Shown here one piece after another: positions 17,808 through 25,612 of a stretch of 62,925 nucleotides of DNA; the stretch's first letter is position 1; each line of letters begins with the position of its first letter. This stretch comes from [Clostridium] aminophilum (lineage in GTDB: Bacteria; Bacillota; Clostridia; Lachnospirales; Lachnospiraceae). A model generated the notes under the pieces. It saw only the letters and a program-made list of their open reading frames with translations. It was not told where the DNA came from and did not search any database. A program made the translations under genes and the position numbers. The stretch is taken from positions 1 to 62,925 of the forward strand of contig NZ_FOIL01000011.1 of NCBI RefSeq assembly GCF_900101295.1. The letters run 5' to 3'.

Positions 17808-17922
17808 TAGTATATTTAAAACTATAATTTCAAAAATTGCGAGACACCCCGCCCGAACAGTTCGAAAAACCGCCGGGAACTCCCGTTCCGTTCCGAATGT
17901 CCCCCGGGCAGTTTTCCCGTTC

Positions 17923-19383
17923 TCAGCGAATCACTCTCTTGGAGTGCATGGAGAATGCATCCATATCGTAATCTTTCAGATTCTCCTTTACCGTGCGGTC
18001 ATCCGCCTCGGCGATCATAGACTCACGAATCTTCTTTGCCTCCATCGGTGTCTTGTTGGAGCTCGGTCCGGCGATGCAGCCGCCTTCACAGATCATACCT
18101 TCCACAAACTGCTGCGGAAGCTTGCCCATCTTCATAAGAAGAAGTGCTTTCTTGCACTCCGCCGCACCGCTGCAGCGAAGAGCGGAAATATCTCCGCTCT
18201 CTCCCATCTCCTTCATGCACTCGATCACCGCGCTGGCAACGCCGACCTGGCCGAATCGTTTTCCGAACTGGCTGGCCTGCTGTGTGTCGTTCGGCTCCGG
18301 AAGAAGTTCCACATCCTTTGCTTTCAGCATGGCGCGGATCTCCCCGTAGGTGAGGGCATAGTCCACATTTCCCGGAATGTTCAGATCCATTGCCTCACTC
18401 TTCTTGGCAATACACGGGCCGATGAATACCGTCGTCACGCCCGGATCCTTTGCCTTCAGCATACGGGACAGCGCCACCATCGGCGATACGGAAGTGGACA
18501 CATTATCGATCAGTTCCGGATAATGCTGGCGAATCATATTGACAAAGGCCGGACAGCAGGACGTCGTCATCTTCTTGTCCTCGTGCAGAGCCTCAAGCCA
18601 CTCTTCCGCTTCCGCCCATGCGGTCATATCACCGCCGAGTCCGACTTCATACATATCGTAGAAGCCGACCTTCTTCAGCGCGGTTCTCCAGCTGGAGTAG
18701 GTGATGTCCGGCCCGAACTGTCCTTCGGTTGCCGGTGCCATCATGGCAATGACTTTCTTGCCTGCATTGATCAGTCGGATCAGGTCTACCATGAATGTCT
18801 TTGAACCGATCGCGCCGAACGGGCAGCTGTGGATGCAGTGTCCGCACTGGATGCACTTCTTCTCATCAATCACACAGACGCCAAACTCGTCATAGGTGAT
18901 GGCATCCGCCGGGCAGACCTGTTTGCACGGACGCTCCAGATGGGCAATGGCATTGTACGGGCAGGCCTTCGCACACATACCGCACTCACGGCATTTGTCC
19001 GGATCAATGTGGGCTCTGGTCGCTTCCATGGTGATCGCGCCGAAATGGCAGGAGTTCTGACATGCCTTACCCATACATTTACGGCAGTTGTCCGTAACGG
19101 TGTACGATGCGATCGGACACTCCTCGCAGGCCGCATTGATAACCTGAACCACATTGGTTGTGTCGCGGTCGCTCGGGCACTTTCCCTCCGCCAGACGGAT
19201 TCGCTGGCGAACGATCTCTCTTTCCTTATAGATACAGCAGCGGTAACTTGCCTTCGGACCCGGAATCAGGCGGTACGGAAGAAGATCTCTCTCCTCATCC
19301 AGTTTTCCGTCCCACGCCAGCTTTGCAACCTCCCGCAGGATCTTATGCTTAAATTTCAGTATCGTCGCGTCATTTGTAATCAT
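17923..19383 (-). CDS. [FeFe]-hydrogenase with N-terminal ferredoxin-type clusters
   Basis: 486 residues. It catalyses reversible H+ reduction. The first ~210 residues are Cys-rich, with several [4Fe-4S] motifs (CEECPIASY, CRKCMGKAC, CRECGMCAKACP, CIQCGHCIHSCP). The H-cluster motifs are complete: TSCCPAF, FIGPCIAKKSEA and EGMICEGGCIAGP, including the proton-relay Cys and the Lys of the second motif. The first motif ends AF rather than the GW of classical group A enzymes, so it belongs to another subgroup. It is the last gene of a likely four-gene operon, 29 bp after the phosphatase, and ends in a strong terminator. The electron partner is probably ferredoxin. Confidence 0.92.
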   Translation of the reverse strand: MITNDATILKFKHKILREVAKLAWDGKLDEERDLLPYRLIPGPKASYRCCIYKEREIVRQRIRLAEGKCPSDRDTTNVVQVINAACEECPIASYTVTDNCRKCMGKACQNSCHFGAITMEATRAHIDPDKCRECGMCAKACPYNAIAHLERPCKQVCPADAITYDEFGVCVIDEKKCIQCGHCIHSCPFGAIGSKTFMVDLIRLINAGKKVIAMMAPATEGQFGPDITYSSWRTALKKVGFYDMYEVGLGGDMTAWAEAEEWLEALHEDKKMTTSCCPAFVNMIRQHYPELIDNVSTSVSPMVALSRMLKAKDPGVTTVFIGPCIAKKSEAMDLNIPGNVDYALTYGEIRAMLKAKDVELLPEPNDTQQASQFGKRFGQVGVASAVIECMKEMGESGDISALRCSGAAECKKALLLMKMGKLPQQFVEGMICEGGCIAGPSSNKTPMEAKKIRESMIAEADDRTVKENLKDYDMDAFSMHSKRVIR

Positions 19384-19412
19384 TGTATTTCTCCCGAAAT
19401 GAACTTCTTATA

Positions 19413-20594
19413 TTAATAATATTTTACCGTGACCCGTTTTCCGAGACCGCGCATCGCATTCACGAGTCTCTTGGTCAGGGCCTGACGGATTCCCAGATCG
19501 ATCGGCAAATCCGGGTTCTGATATGCACTGTTGACCGCTGTTCCGATAAACATGGTCAGATCCGTGCACTCTTCAATCAGCATTTTCGCCATAACCGATG
19601 CGGCATTCTTCCGATCCAGTTCTCTGAAAAATGCAGCAGAGGGCAGGGCCAGCTTCCGGTATTTTTCCAAAAGTTCCACCACTCTCCGGAGAGTGAGAAT
19701 CCCCTCCGTCACCAGATCCACGCCCTCCATATTTGCCGTTGGCGGGATATCCGGATCCATATAATCCAGCGAGATCGTCAGCGGTTTCCCGATTTCCCGG
19801 GATACGATCGTCGCGGTCGTACCGCCGGAAACGATCTTTTTCGCATCCGGATCCTCCATAAACTCTCTGGTAATGACCGGATCCATATCCGCATCCCGCG
19901 GCGGTCCGGTCATAATGTGAACCTTCTGAGCCTCAATGATCCGGACACAGACAACAGTCGTGTCATCATCCGGATTACCCTCATAAAGTTCCCGGCACCG
20001 GTCGGTGAGTGAAACGGCAATGCGGACCGCCGATGCGGAGTGACCGCAGACTTCCGCCGCGTACGCCGCGGCCTGTCTCCACTGCCAGCCGAAAGGATAC
20101 GCCGAACGGCCGGTACCGGCATGAGTCACGCCGTCGCTGACGAGAATCAGGGTATCTCCCTTTTTCACCATGAAGCGGCACTCACGGATCTTCTGACCGC
20201 TGATCACCCGCGTGGTGACCGGGAGATCGGCGGGAACACCGGATTTGAGATAAATAACCGGCGGATTGTCGTAATTGACCAGATAGACTTCACCGTTATT
20301 GAAAATCTGAAGAATGGTGAACGTGGAATACGCAACCTGACGGACTTTTTCCACCGGAAGCGTGTTCACCACCGTCTCTACGCACTCTTCCAGCTTTGCT
20401 CCCTGGGCAAACATGGAGCCGAGAATCTTCGCCGTGAGGGTTGAGAGAATGCTGGCCTGTACGCCGCTTCCCATGCCGTCCGCCAGAATCATGACATCGG
20501 AATTCTCTGTTTTGAGCATCTCGACCGTATCGCCGCAGAGATACTCCGAATGTTTATTCAGACTGTGCTTCGACACATCGACCGTAATGCTCAT
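19413..20594 (-). CDS. SpoIIE/PP2C-type serine/threonine phosphatase
   Basis: 393 residues. The metal-binding Asp motifs of the PPM/SpoIIE fold are visible: MILADGMGSG, LILVSDGVTH and GNPDDDTTVV. About 170 extra residues follow the phosphatase domain and I do not recognise them. The ATG at 20594 starts one base after the stop of the sensory hydrogenase gene (TGA-A-ATG), so translation is coupled, with GAGG about 10 nt upstream. In other Clostridia a PP2C phosphatase beside a PAS-containing group C hydrogenase has been proposed to relay an H2 signal by dephosphorylation. That role is inference here. Confidence 0.85.
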   Translation of the reverse strand: MSITVDVSKHSLNKHSEYLCGDTVEMLKTENSDVMILADGMGSGVQASILSTLTAKILGSMFAQGAKLEECVETVVNTLPVEKVRQVAYSTFTILQIFNNGEVYLVNYDNPPVIYLKSGVPADLPVTTRVISGQKIRECRFMVKKGDTLILVSDGVTHAGTGRSAYPFGWQWRQAAAYAAEVCGHSASAVRIAVSLTDRCRELYEGNPDDDTTVVCVRIIEAQKVHIMTGPPRDADMDPVITREFMEDPDAKKIVSGGTTATIVSREIGKPLTISLDYMDPDIPPTANMEGVDLVTEGILTLRRVVELLEKYRKLALPSAAFFRELDRKNAASVMAKMLIEECTDLTMFIGTAVNSAYQNPDLPIDLGIRQALTKRLVNAMRGLGKRVTVKYY

Positions 20595-20595
20595 T

Positions 20596-22320
20596 TCAGC
20601 GGACCTCACTTTCGTGTTCTGTCTCAAACAGGGAACAGAGTTTTGTCAGGGTCGTCTGCGTTTCCGCAGTCGTCTCGCCGAGCAGCCCGGCAATCTGCTG
20701 TGCAACGCGCATCTGCTTGTAGATGACATTGTGTGCCAGATCTACCGTCTCTTTTCGCTTCTGGTATTCTTTTTCCATCTGCTGCTCCTCTGCGGTCACG
20801 TCAATGATCGTGAGGATAACATAATCCGACTCCGGAACATAGGCAATATTCTGAAATGTGATGAGGTTCCGCTCCGGATACATCACACGTTTTCCCTGAA
20901 CGCTGATATGACTGTCAAACACTTCCTGCACATCGCCGGTCGCCATAAACTCGCTCAGAACATGCTGATACATTTTTTCCGCCGGAAGTCCGAAGAAACT
21001 CTGAACCGCCGCGGAACAGTCGAGAATGCGCAGATTCTCATCCAGAATCAGAATGGCATTCGGCGTGGTCTCCATAATCATATGCGCCAGGGAGCTTGCC
21101 CTCTTGTGAAGATACGGAATACACATTTCCAGTTCCGCTTTTCCCTGAAATACCGCAATCGCTTTCGCACGGCAGGTGCTGTAACCGCACGCACCGCAGT
21201 TCAGATCCTGATCCGGATGCATTTTTCCGGTCGCGCTCAGAATCTCTCGAATCTGCTCTTCCGTCGGCATTTTCTCCTTCACGGAACGATCCGTAAAACC
21301 GCGGACAGCCTGATATTTTGCCATCTTCTCCGAAAGCCAGCCACGGTCGGCAGGGTATTTCGGAAGTGCCTCTTCCAGCTCCAGTTTCAGTTTGAAACCG
21401 GTTGTTCTGCGAGATGCCTCCGGTCCGTTAATGCATCCGCCATGGCACGTATTCATCTCAATAAAACAGTTGTTTACCGCACCGGACTGGATGGCTTCAC
21501 AGATCTCCTTACAGTCCTCCACGCTGCTCGCGTAGAGTTTGCGGTAGTGATCCGTGATTCCTCTCGCTTCCTCCTCCGCGCGCACCGCACGGAGAAGTCC
21601 TCCGCTGAGGGAATAACGGAGGTTTGCCCCCAGATATTCGTCGCTTCCCTCATCCGGTTCGCAGTCTTCCAGACAGATCTTCTCTTCTTCCATCCACCGG
21701 CGGAAATCCTCAAAACTCAGGACACAGTCCGGCCGGGTCGTGCGGCTCCGGTCCTTCTCTGCCAGGCAGGATCCCATGAATGCGATCACAGCATCCGGTC
21801 CGAACTCGTCACGCAGCATATGAACATGCATACCGGACGGAATCTTGACCGGCGCAAGCTGCGGAATCAGATCCGGATAATGCACTTCGATGAGATTGAT
21901 TACGGAAGGACAGGCAGTCGAAATGATGTTTTTCATGCTGCCTTCCCGGAGAAGCCGTACATACTCGATCGTATCCAGCGCCGCTCCTTCTGCCGTGCTG
22001 CGGATCTCGGAAAAGCCGAGTTTTCTCAGCGCAGTCTTCACCCGGCGGTAATTGCCGACGCCAAAAACGCCGATTGCCGACGGTGCAAGGGAAAGAACCA
22101 CCTTGCGTCCGTCCCGGATCAGCTCTTTCACCTTCTCGAGATCACTCGCCATCTTTTTGGCAGACTGCGGGCAGTGAACCAGACACTCGCCGCACAGAAT
22201 ACAGCTGTTCGGAAGAACAAATGCATGTCCGTCGCGGAACGCAATGGAATTGACGCGGCAGCTTCTGACGCATCGATAGCAGTGCCGGCATTCCGCCGCA
22301 TTAAAATCAATAATCGCCAT
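20596..22320 (-). CDS. Sensory [FeFe]-hydrogenase (group C/HydS-like) with PAS domain
   Basis: 574 residues. Order: two [4Fe-4S] ferredoxin motifs (CRHCYRCVRSC, CILCGECLVHC), an H-cluster domain, a further cluster motif (NCGACGYSTC, ~375), a PAS domain (AILILDENLRILDCSAAV, ~415) and a helical tail. The first H-cluster motif reads STACPS: the Cys that relays protons in catalytic enzymes is Ala. The second, FMGSCLAEKD, has Glu where the catalytic Lys normally is. The cluster-binding Cys of CHGGCINGP are kept. This is what a slow, sensing hydrogenase should look like. No kinase or cyclase output domain is attached, so the phosphatase next door is the likely output. Confidence 0.88.
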   Translation of the reverse strand: MAIIDFNAAECRHCYRCVRSCRVNSIAFRDGHAFVLPNSCILCGECLVHCPQSAKKMASDLEKVKELIRDGRKVVLSLAPSAIGVFGVGNYRRVKTALRKLGFSEIRSTAEGAALDTIEYVRLLREGSMKNIISTACPSVINLIEVHYPDLIPQLAPVKIPSGMHVHMLRDEFGPDAVIAFMGSCLAEKDRSRTTRPDCVLSFEDFRRWMEEEKICLEDCEPDEGSDEYLGANLRYSLSGGLLRAVRAEEEARGITDHYRKLYASSVEDCKEICEAIQSGAVNNCFIEMNTCHGGCINGPEASRRTTGFKLKLELEEALPKYPADRGWLSEKMAKYQAVRGFTDRSVKEKMPTEEQIREILSATGKMHPDQDLNCGACGYSTCRAKAIAVFQGKAELEMCIPYLHKRASSLAHMIMETTPNAILILDENLRILDCSAAVQSFFGLPAEKMYQHVLSEFMATGDVQEVFDSHISVQGKRVMYPERNLITFQNIAYVPESDYVILTIIDVTAEEQQMEKEYQKRKETVDLAHNVIYKQMRVAQQIAGLLGETTAETQTTLTKLCSLFETEHESEVR

Positions 22321-22395
22321 GTTTCGCCTCCATATCGCAGGGCCCCGTTATTCTCACGGCAGACGACCGGACGGCCGCACCGTTCTGAACGTCTC

Positions 22396-22641
22396 TCAGA
22401 CTCTGGTCAGTACCTGTTCCTCGAAGAATGCCTGCGCTGTCTCCGGCTTCACGCTGTAGATTTCCGGCTGATCATCGATGGTCACACAGACACCCTTGCG
22501 GCAGTTTCCGCTGCAGAAGGCTCCGGTAAGGTTCACTTTTCCCTCTAATCCGTGAGAAGCAACCAGCTCCTGAAGAATGCGGATGACATCGCGGGATCCT
22601 TTCAGATGACAGGCAGAGCCGATGCAGATCGATACTTTCAT
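22396..22641 (-). CDS. Thioredoxin-like [2Fe-2S] ferredoxin domain protein
   Basis: 81 residues. The four Cys of the thioredoxin-like [2Fe-2S] fold are present (CIGSACHLKGS, then GAFCSGNCRKGVC). This is the fold of NuoE/HydC-type subunits, here as a free small protein. Probably it carries electrons for the sensory or catalytic hydrogenase. The start at 22641 has GAGG about 8 nt upstream. It is the first gene of the likely operon, 75 bp before the sensory hydrogenase. Confidence 0.85.
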   Translation of the reverse strand: MKVSICIGSACHLKGSRDVIRILQELVASHGLEGKVNLTGAFCSGNCRKGVCVTIDDQPEIYSVKPETAQAFFEEQVLTRV

Positions 22642-22722
22642 AGAATATGCCTCACTTTCGTGCATTATATACGGTAAATGCAGCTCTGAGGCCACACTTA
22701 CTCAGTTTCCTTTATTGTGCAT

Positions 22723-22751
22723 ATTATCGCATAACCGCTATTTATATTCAA
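22723..22751 (-). promoter_or_regulatory. Promoter of the hydrogenase operon
   Basis: TTGAAT (22746-22751), 17 nt, GATAAT (22723-22728) on the minus strand, leader about 75 nt. I see no clear Rex-type palindrome. The remainder of 22752-22932 is AT-rich, with a short fragment, CCCCGCAGAGCAT, that is also seen in element A copies. Confidence 0.7.
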
Positions 22752-22932
22752 TTCTTTTCCGGACGGGAAATGTACCCTATGGCATACAATCTGACAAAGA
22801 AATAACAAAAGTAATCATATTTTATCCGAAGCCCCAAAATGGTGTTCTGCCCTTCCCCGCAGAGCATCCCCGCAGAGCAGTTTGTATGTCGTCGAAAAGA
22901 TCGGGAATCTTTCCAAATAAAATAAGAAAGCA

Positions 22933-22960
22933 GAACAAAGTCCGCAGGCGGACTTTGTTC
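22933..22960 (-). repeat. Element A derivative (hairpin only)
   Basis: GAACAAAGTCCG and CGGACTTTGTTC form a perfect 12-bp stem around a 4-nt loop. It follows the symporter terminator on the minus strand. The usual TTTCATAGG core is missing, so it is a deleted form of the family. Confidence 0.7.
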
Positions 22961-22965
22961 TGGGA

Positions 22966-23006
22966 CAAAAAGACCGGCAGGGAATCTGGGGCTTCCCTAC
23001 CGGGTC
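22966..23006 (-). terminator. Rho-independent terminator of the alanine symporter gene
   Basis: AGACCCGGTAGGGAA, an 8-nt loop, TTCCCTGCCGGTCT and then TTTTTG on the minus strand; slightly imperfect stem. Confidence 0.75.
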
Positions 23007-23061
23007 TGGTCAATCGGGTTGTGTTGCGGTTTTAGATCGGATCAGATTGAATTTGAACCGG

Positions 23062-24486
23062 TCAGATATGCATTCCTTCTTCCCAGCAGTCTGTCTTTCC
23101 TTCCAGACCGACGGTGGAAGAATGGAATACCGGATTCTTTCCTTCTGCCTTCTGCTGGAGGTAATCTTTCTCCGCACGGAAAGCGACGCGATGAAGGATG
23201 AAGATAACCGGCAGGTTGATGATAGCCATGATACCCATCAGGATATCGGCCACATTCCATGCAAGGTCCATCTGTGCAATTGCACCGAAGAAGACGATAA
23301 AGGTGCAGATAACCCGGAAGCACTTGAGGAAGGTCTGGCTCGGAACACCCTTATGAATGTAATTCAGAAGGTTTCCGGTGTAGTAGTAGTTTCCGATCAG
23401 TGTTGTGAATGCGAACAGGATCATGGAAACGGTGATGAAAACCGGACCGAATGTGCCGAGAGTGGACTGGAGGGCAGCCTGAACGTACGGTGCGCCTGCA
23501 AGGTCCGCATTCGGAGCGATACCGGAGCACAGACACATCATTGCGGTAGCGGTGCACAGAAGAAGCGTATCGATGAATACGGAGAGCATCTGAACGAGTC
23601 CCTGCTTAACCGGATGGCTTACATCGGCTGCAGCGGCGGCGTTCGGAGCAGAACCGACACCGGCCTCGTTGGAATAGAGACCTCTCTTGATACCCATCAT
23701 GATTGCAGAACCGGTGAATCCGCCGAAGATTGCCTGAAAATCAAAGGCCTCGGAGAAGATCTTTCCGAATACCATCGGAAGATTTCCGATGTTCAGCAGG
23801 ATAACAACGAGAGAAATCAGTACGTACAGAGCACCCATGAACGGAACCAGAGCAGAGGTGGTGCTGATGATTCTCTTGCCGCCGCCCCAAAGACAGAAGC
23901 CAAAGAGTCCCGCAAGAACGATTCCGATGATGACCGGAGATGTGCTCGGATCATAGAAAGAATAGCCGCTGAATGTGGACTGAAGGTTGTATGCGCAGAG
24001 CATATTGAAACCGCCTGCGTAAGTAATCAGCATGCTGACCGCGAAGAGCAGTGCCAGCGGACGGCTGTGGAGTGCTGCCTCGATATAATAGGAAGGACCG
24101 CCGTAGAAGTTGCCTTCCGGGTCTTTCTTCTTATAAATCTGAGCAAGTGTACTCTCGACAAATGCGGAAGAACCGCCGATGATGGCGATGATCCACATCC
24201 AGAATACCGCGCCGTAGCCGCCGGTGCAGATTGCGGATGCGACACCGACAATGTTGCCGGTACCGACACGGGAAGCGGTGGAAACCATCAGAGCCTGGAA
24301 GGAAGAAACAGAGCCTTCCTTGGATGGCTTTTCCATGATGACGCGGAGCGACTCGGCGAACATGCGGAGCTGAACAAATTTACTTGCAAAGGTAAAATAG
24401 ATACCGGCTGCAAGCAAAATGATGATCAGCAGATAGGTGTACATGAAGCTGTCGAGGTCGCCAGTGAGTTTGACAAGACTTTCCAT
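23062..24486 (-). CDS. Sodium:alanine symporter (AGCS family)
   Basis: 474 residues, about ten membrane helices. It imports alanine or glycine with Na+ (or H+). The family signature GGYGAVFWMWIIAIIGG and the substrate-binding region SRVGTGNIVGVASAI are present, with YSNEAGVGSAPNAAAAA (~280), all typical of AgcS/DagA. GGGGGA lies 11-12 nt before the ATG. It is a single-gene unit with its own terminator. No glycine riboswitch is seen in the ~300 bp upstream (24487-24790), which is AT-rich and otherwise empty. Confidence 0.95.
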   Translation of the reverse strand: MESLVKLTGDLDSFMYTYLLIIILLAAGIYFTFASKFVQLRMFAESLRVIMEKPSKEGSVSSFQALMVSTASRVGTGNIVGVASAICTGGYGAVFWMWIIAIIGGSSAFVESTLAQIYKKKDPEGNFYGGPSYYIEAALHSRPLALLFAVSMLITYAGGFNMLCAYNLQSTFSGYSFYDPSTSPVIIGIVLAGLFGFCLWGGGKRIISTTSALVPFMGALYVLISLVVILLNIGNLPMVFGKIFSEAFDFQAIFGGFTGSAIMMGIKRGLYSNEAGVGSAPNAAAAADVSHPVKQGLVQMLSVFIDTLLLCTATAMMCLCSGIAPNADLAGAPYVQAALQSTLGTFGPVFITVSMILFAFTTLIGNYYYTGNLLNYIHKGVPSQTFLKCFRVICTFIVFFGAIAQMDLAWNVADILMGIMAIINLPVIFILHRVAFRAEKDYLQQKAEGKNPVFHSSTVGLEGKTDCWEEGMHI

Positions 24487-24790
24487 ACAGATATTATCCC
24501 CCTTTTTTTCTCTGCTTGGACCGCATTCCCTACATTGGGGAATACCGCCGTACAGGTATGACAGCCTGCCCCAGAACGATGGTATTCAGCGGACCTTATA
24601 GCAGTTATGTTAGCACAAGAATATCAAAATAGAAATGGAATTCATGAAAAAGGAGTTGTTTTGGTTATATGGAATCCGTATAACGCATAACGTGCATTTT
24701 TTGCAAATAAGAAAAGCCGTTTTTTCCCTGAATTGCGCTGGTTTCAGGGATGAGCCGGAAGAAATGGAAAAAATATGCAAAAAAAAGTTG

Positions 24791-24819
24791 TTGACATGCC
24801 TGAAATACCGTGGTACTAT
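24791..24819 (+). promoter_or_regulatory. tRNA-Thr promoter
   Basis: TTGACA (24791-24796), 17 nt, TACTAT (24814-24819), 36 bp before the tRNA. Confidence 0.85.
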
Positions 24820-24854
24820 ATCTGAGGTTTCGCGAGAGACCTAAAACAAAATAA

Positions 24855-24927
24855 GCTGCTGTGGCTCAGTCGGTAGAGCGTCGCATTGGTAGTGCGGAGG
24901 TCACGGGTCCGATTCCCGTCAGCAGCT
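24855..24927 (+). tRNA. tRNA-Thr (anticodon GGT)
   Basis: A 73-nt cloverleaf. Acceptor GCTGCTG pairs with CAGCAGC, the anticodon stem-loop is TCGCA-TTGGTAG-TGCGG, and the T-loop is in GGGTCCGATTCCC. The 3' CCA is not encoded. Confidence 0.95.
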
Positions 24928-24940
24928 TGAACGATGAGAC

Positions 24941-24982
24941 CGCTCAATCTGGAAGAAGTTCTTCCGGTTGGGCGTTTTTTTG
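24941..24982 (+). terminator. tRNA-Thr terminator
   Basis: CGCTCAATCTGGAAGAA and TTCTTCCGGTTGGGCG pair with G-T wobbles, followed by TTTTTTT. Confidence 0.9.
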
Positions 24983-25017
24983 TTTCATAGGGAATTTCGG
25001 AGAAATCTCCTATGAAG
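24983..25017 (+). repeat. Palindromic element A, copy 4 (core only)
   Basis: Arms TTTCATAGGGAA and TCTCCTATGAAG, directly on the T-run of the tRNA-Thr terminator. The flanking GTCCGC module is absent and the asymmetric centre is inverted relative to the other copies. Confidence 0.8.
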
Positions 25018-25094
25018 CAAAAATGTGTTCGCATAAAATGCATACACCATTTTAAATATTGTGTGTTATTGTATTGAAAATCGTGAATCTTTTC

Positions 25095-25123
25095 TTGTCT
25101 TCCTCCACCGTTTCCCTTATAAT
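25095..25123 (+). promoter_or_regulatory. tRNA-Leu promoter
   Basis: TTGTCT (25095-25100), 17 nt, TATAAT (25118-25123). Transcription would start before the decayed tRNA copy at 25139. Confidence 0.8.
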
Positions 25124-25138
25124 ACTTCTTGTAATTGC

Positions 25139-25203
25139 ACGGCTATGGTGGAATTGGCTGGCACGCAGGATTTAGGCTCTTCCGACATACTGCAAGGCTG
25201 TGA
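25139..25203 (+). pseudogene. Decayed tRNA-Leu copy
   Basis: GGTGGAATTGGCTGGCACGC and GATTTAGGCTCTT closely match the D-arm and anticodon loop of the intact tRNA-Leu that begins 4 bp later. The anticodon stem is mispaired, the T-arm is missing and no matching 3' acceptor strand exists. It sits inside the same transcript. Confidence 0.75.
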
Positions 25204-25206
25204 TAA

Positions 25207-25288
25207 GCGGAATTGGTGGAATTGGCAGACACGCAAGATTTAGGTTCTTGTGTCGCAAGACGTAAGGGTTCAAGTCCCTTATTCCGCA
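25207..25288 (+). tRNA. tRNA-Leu (anticodon TAG)
   Basis: 82 nt with the long variable arm of class II tRNAs. Acceptor GCGGAAT/ATTCCGC, anticodon stem-loop CAAGA-TTTAGGT-TCTTG, T-arm GGGTTCAAGTCCC. CCA is not encoded. Confidence 0.95.
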
Positions 25289-25303
25289 CTTACTTAAAAG
25301 CAA

Positions 25304-25437
25304 GAACAAAGTCCGCAAGCGGACTTTGCGCGCCGCCGCTGGTCACCGTTAGGTGACAGCTTCCTTACAGCGGCGTGCGCATCCTCGCGGAGCGTTTAGT
25401 TTCATAGGGAATTTCGGAGAAAATTTCCTATGAAACT
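25304..25437 (-). repeat. Palindromic element A, copy 5, long form without the 43-bp block
   Basis: The same modules as at 17581: GAACAAAGTCCGC, stem CGCCGCTG/CAGCGGCG enclosing GTCACC/GGTGAC, and the core palindrome (25400-25435). It lacks exactly the 43-bp piece lying between GCGGAC repeats in the other copy. On the minus strand it abuts the T-run of the terminator at 25438. Confidence 0.85.
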
Positions 25438-25487
25438 AAAAAAAATCCGCACAGTTGCGCCGTTTGGCGTGGCTGTGCGGATTTTTT
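25438..25487. terminator. Bidirectional terminator between tRNA-Leu and the lipoprotein gene
   Basis: AATCCGCACAG and CTGTGCGGATT pair, with a nested GCGCC/GGCGT stem and T-runs in both directions. Confidence 0.9.
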
Positions 25488-25590
25488 GATTATTCCGTTT
25501 TTGTTATTTTCCGTCACACCCTGACTTCCATATGCCCCGTCAGGTGTCTGCTGTGTCGCGGGTGTGTCACATATGTGTCACGGATATGTC
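25488..25590. other. Non-coding stretch similar to the one after tRNA-Ala
   Basis: TTATTCC, TTTTCCGTCACAC, TGTCTGCTGTGTC and GTGTGTCAC occur in the same order as in 33110-33195, also just after a tRNA terminator. It may be the remnant of an integrase 3' end or attachment region; no intact gene is present. Confidence 0.45.
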
Positions 25591-25612
25591 TAAACTGTGC
25601 CGCGTTATTCCA

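Noticed and set aside
20362-22548. 728-codon plus-strand frame over the sensory hydrogenase
   Set aside because: Antisense shadow; Cys and [4Fe-4S] motifs on the other strand show the real gene.
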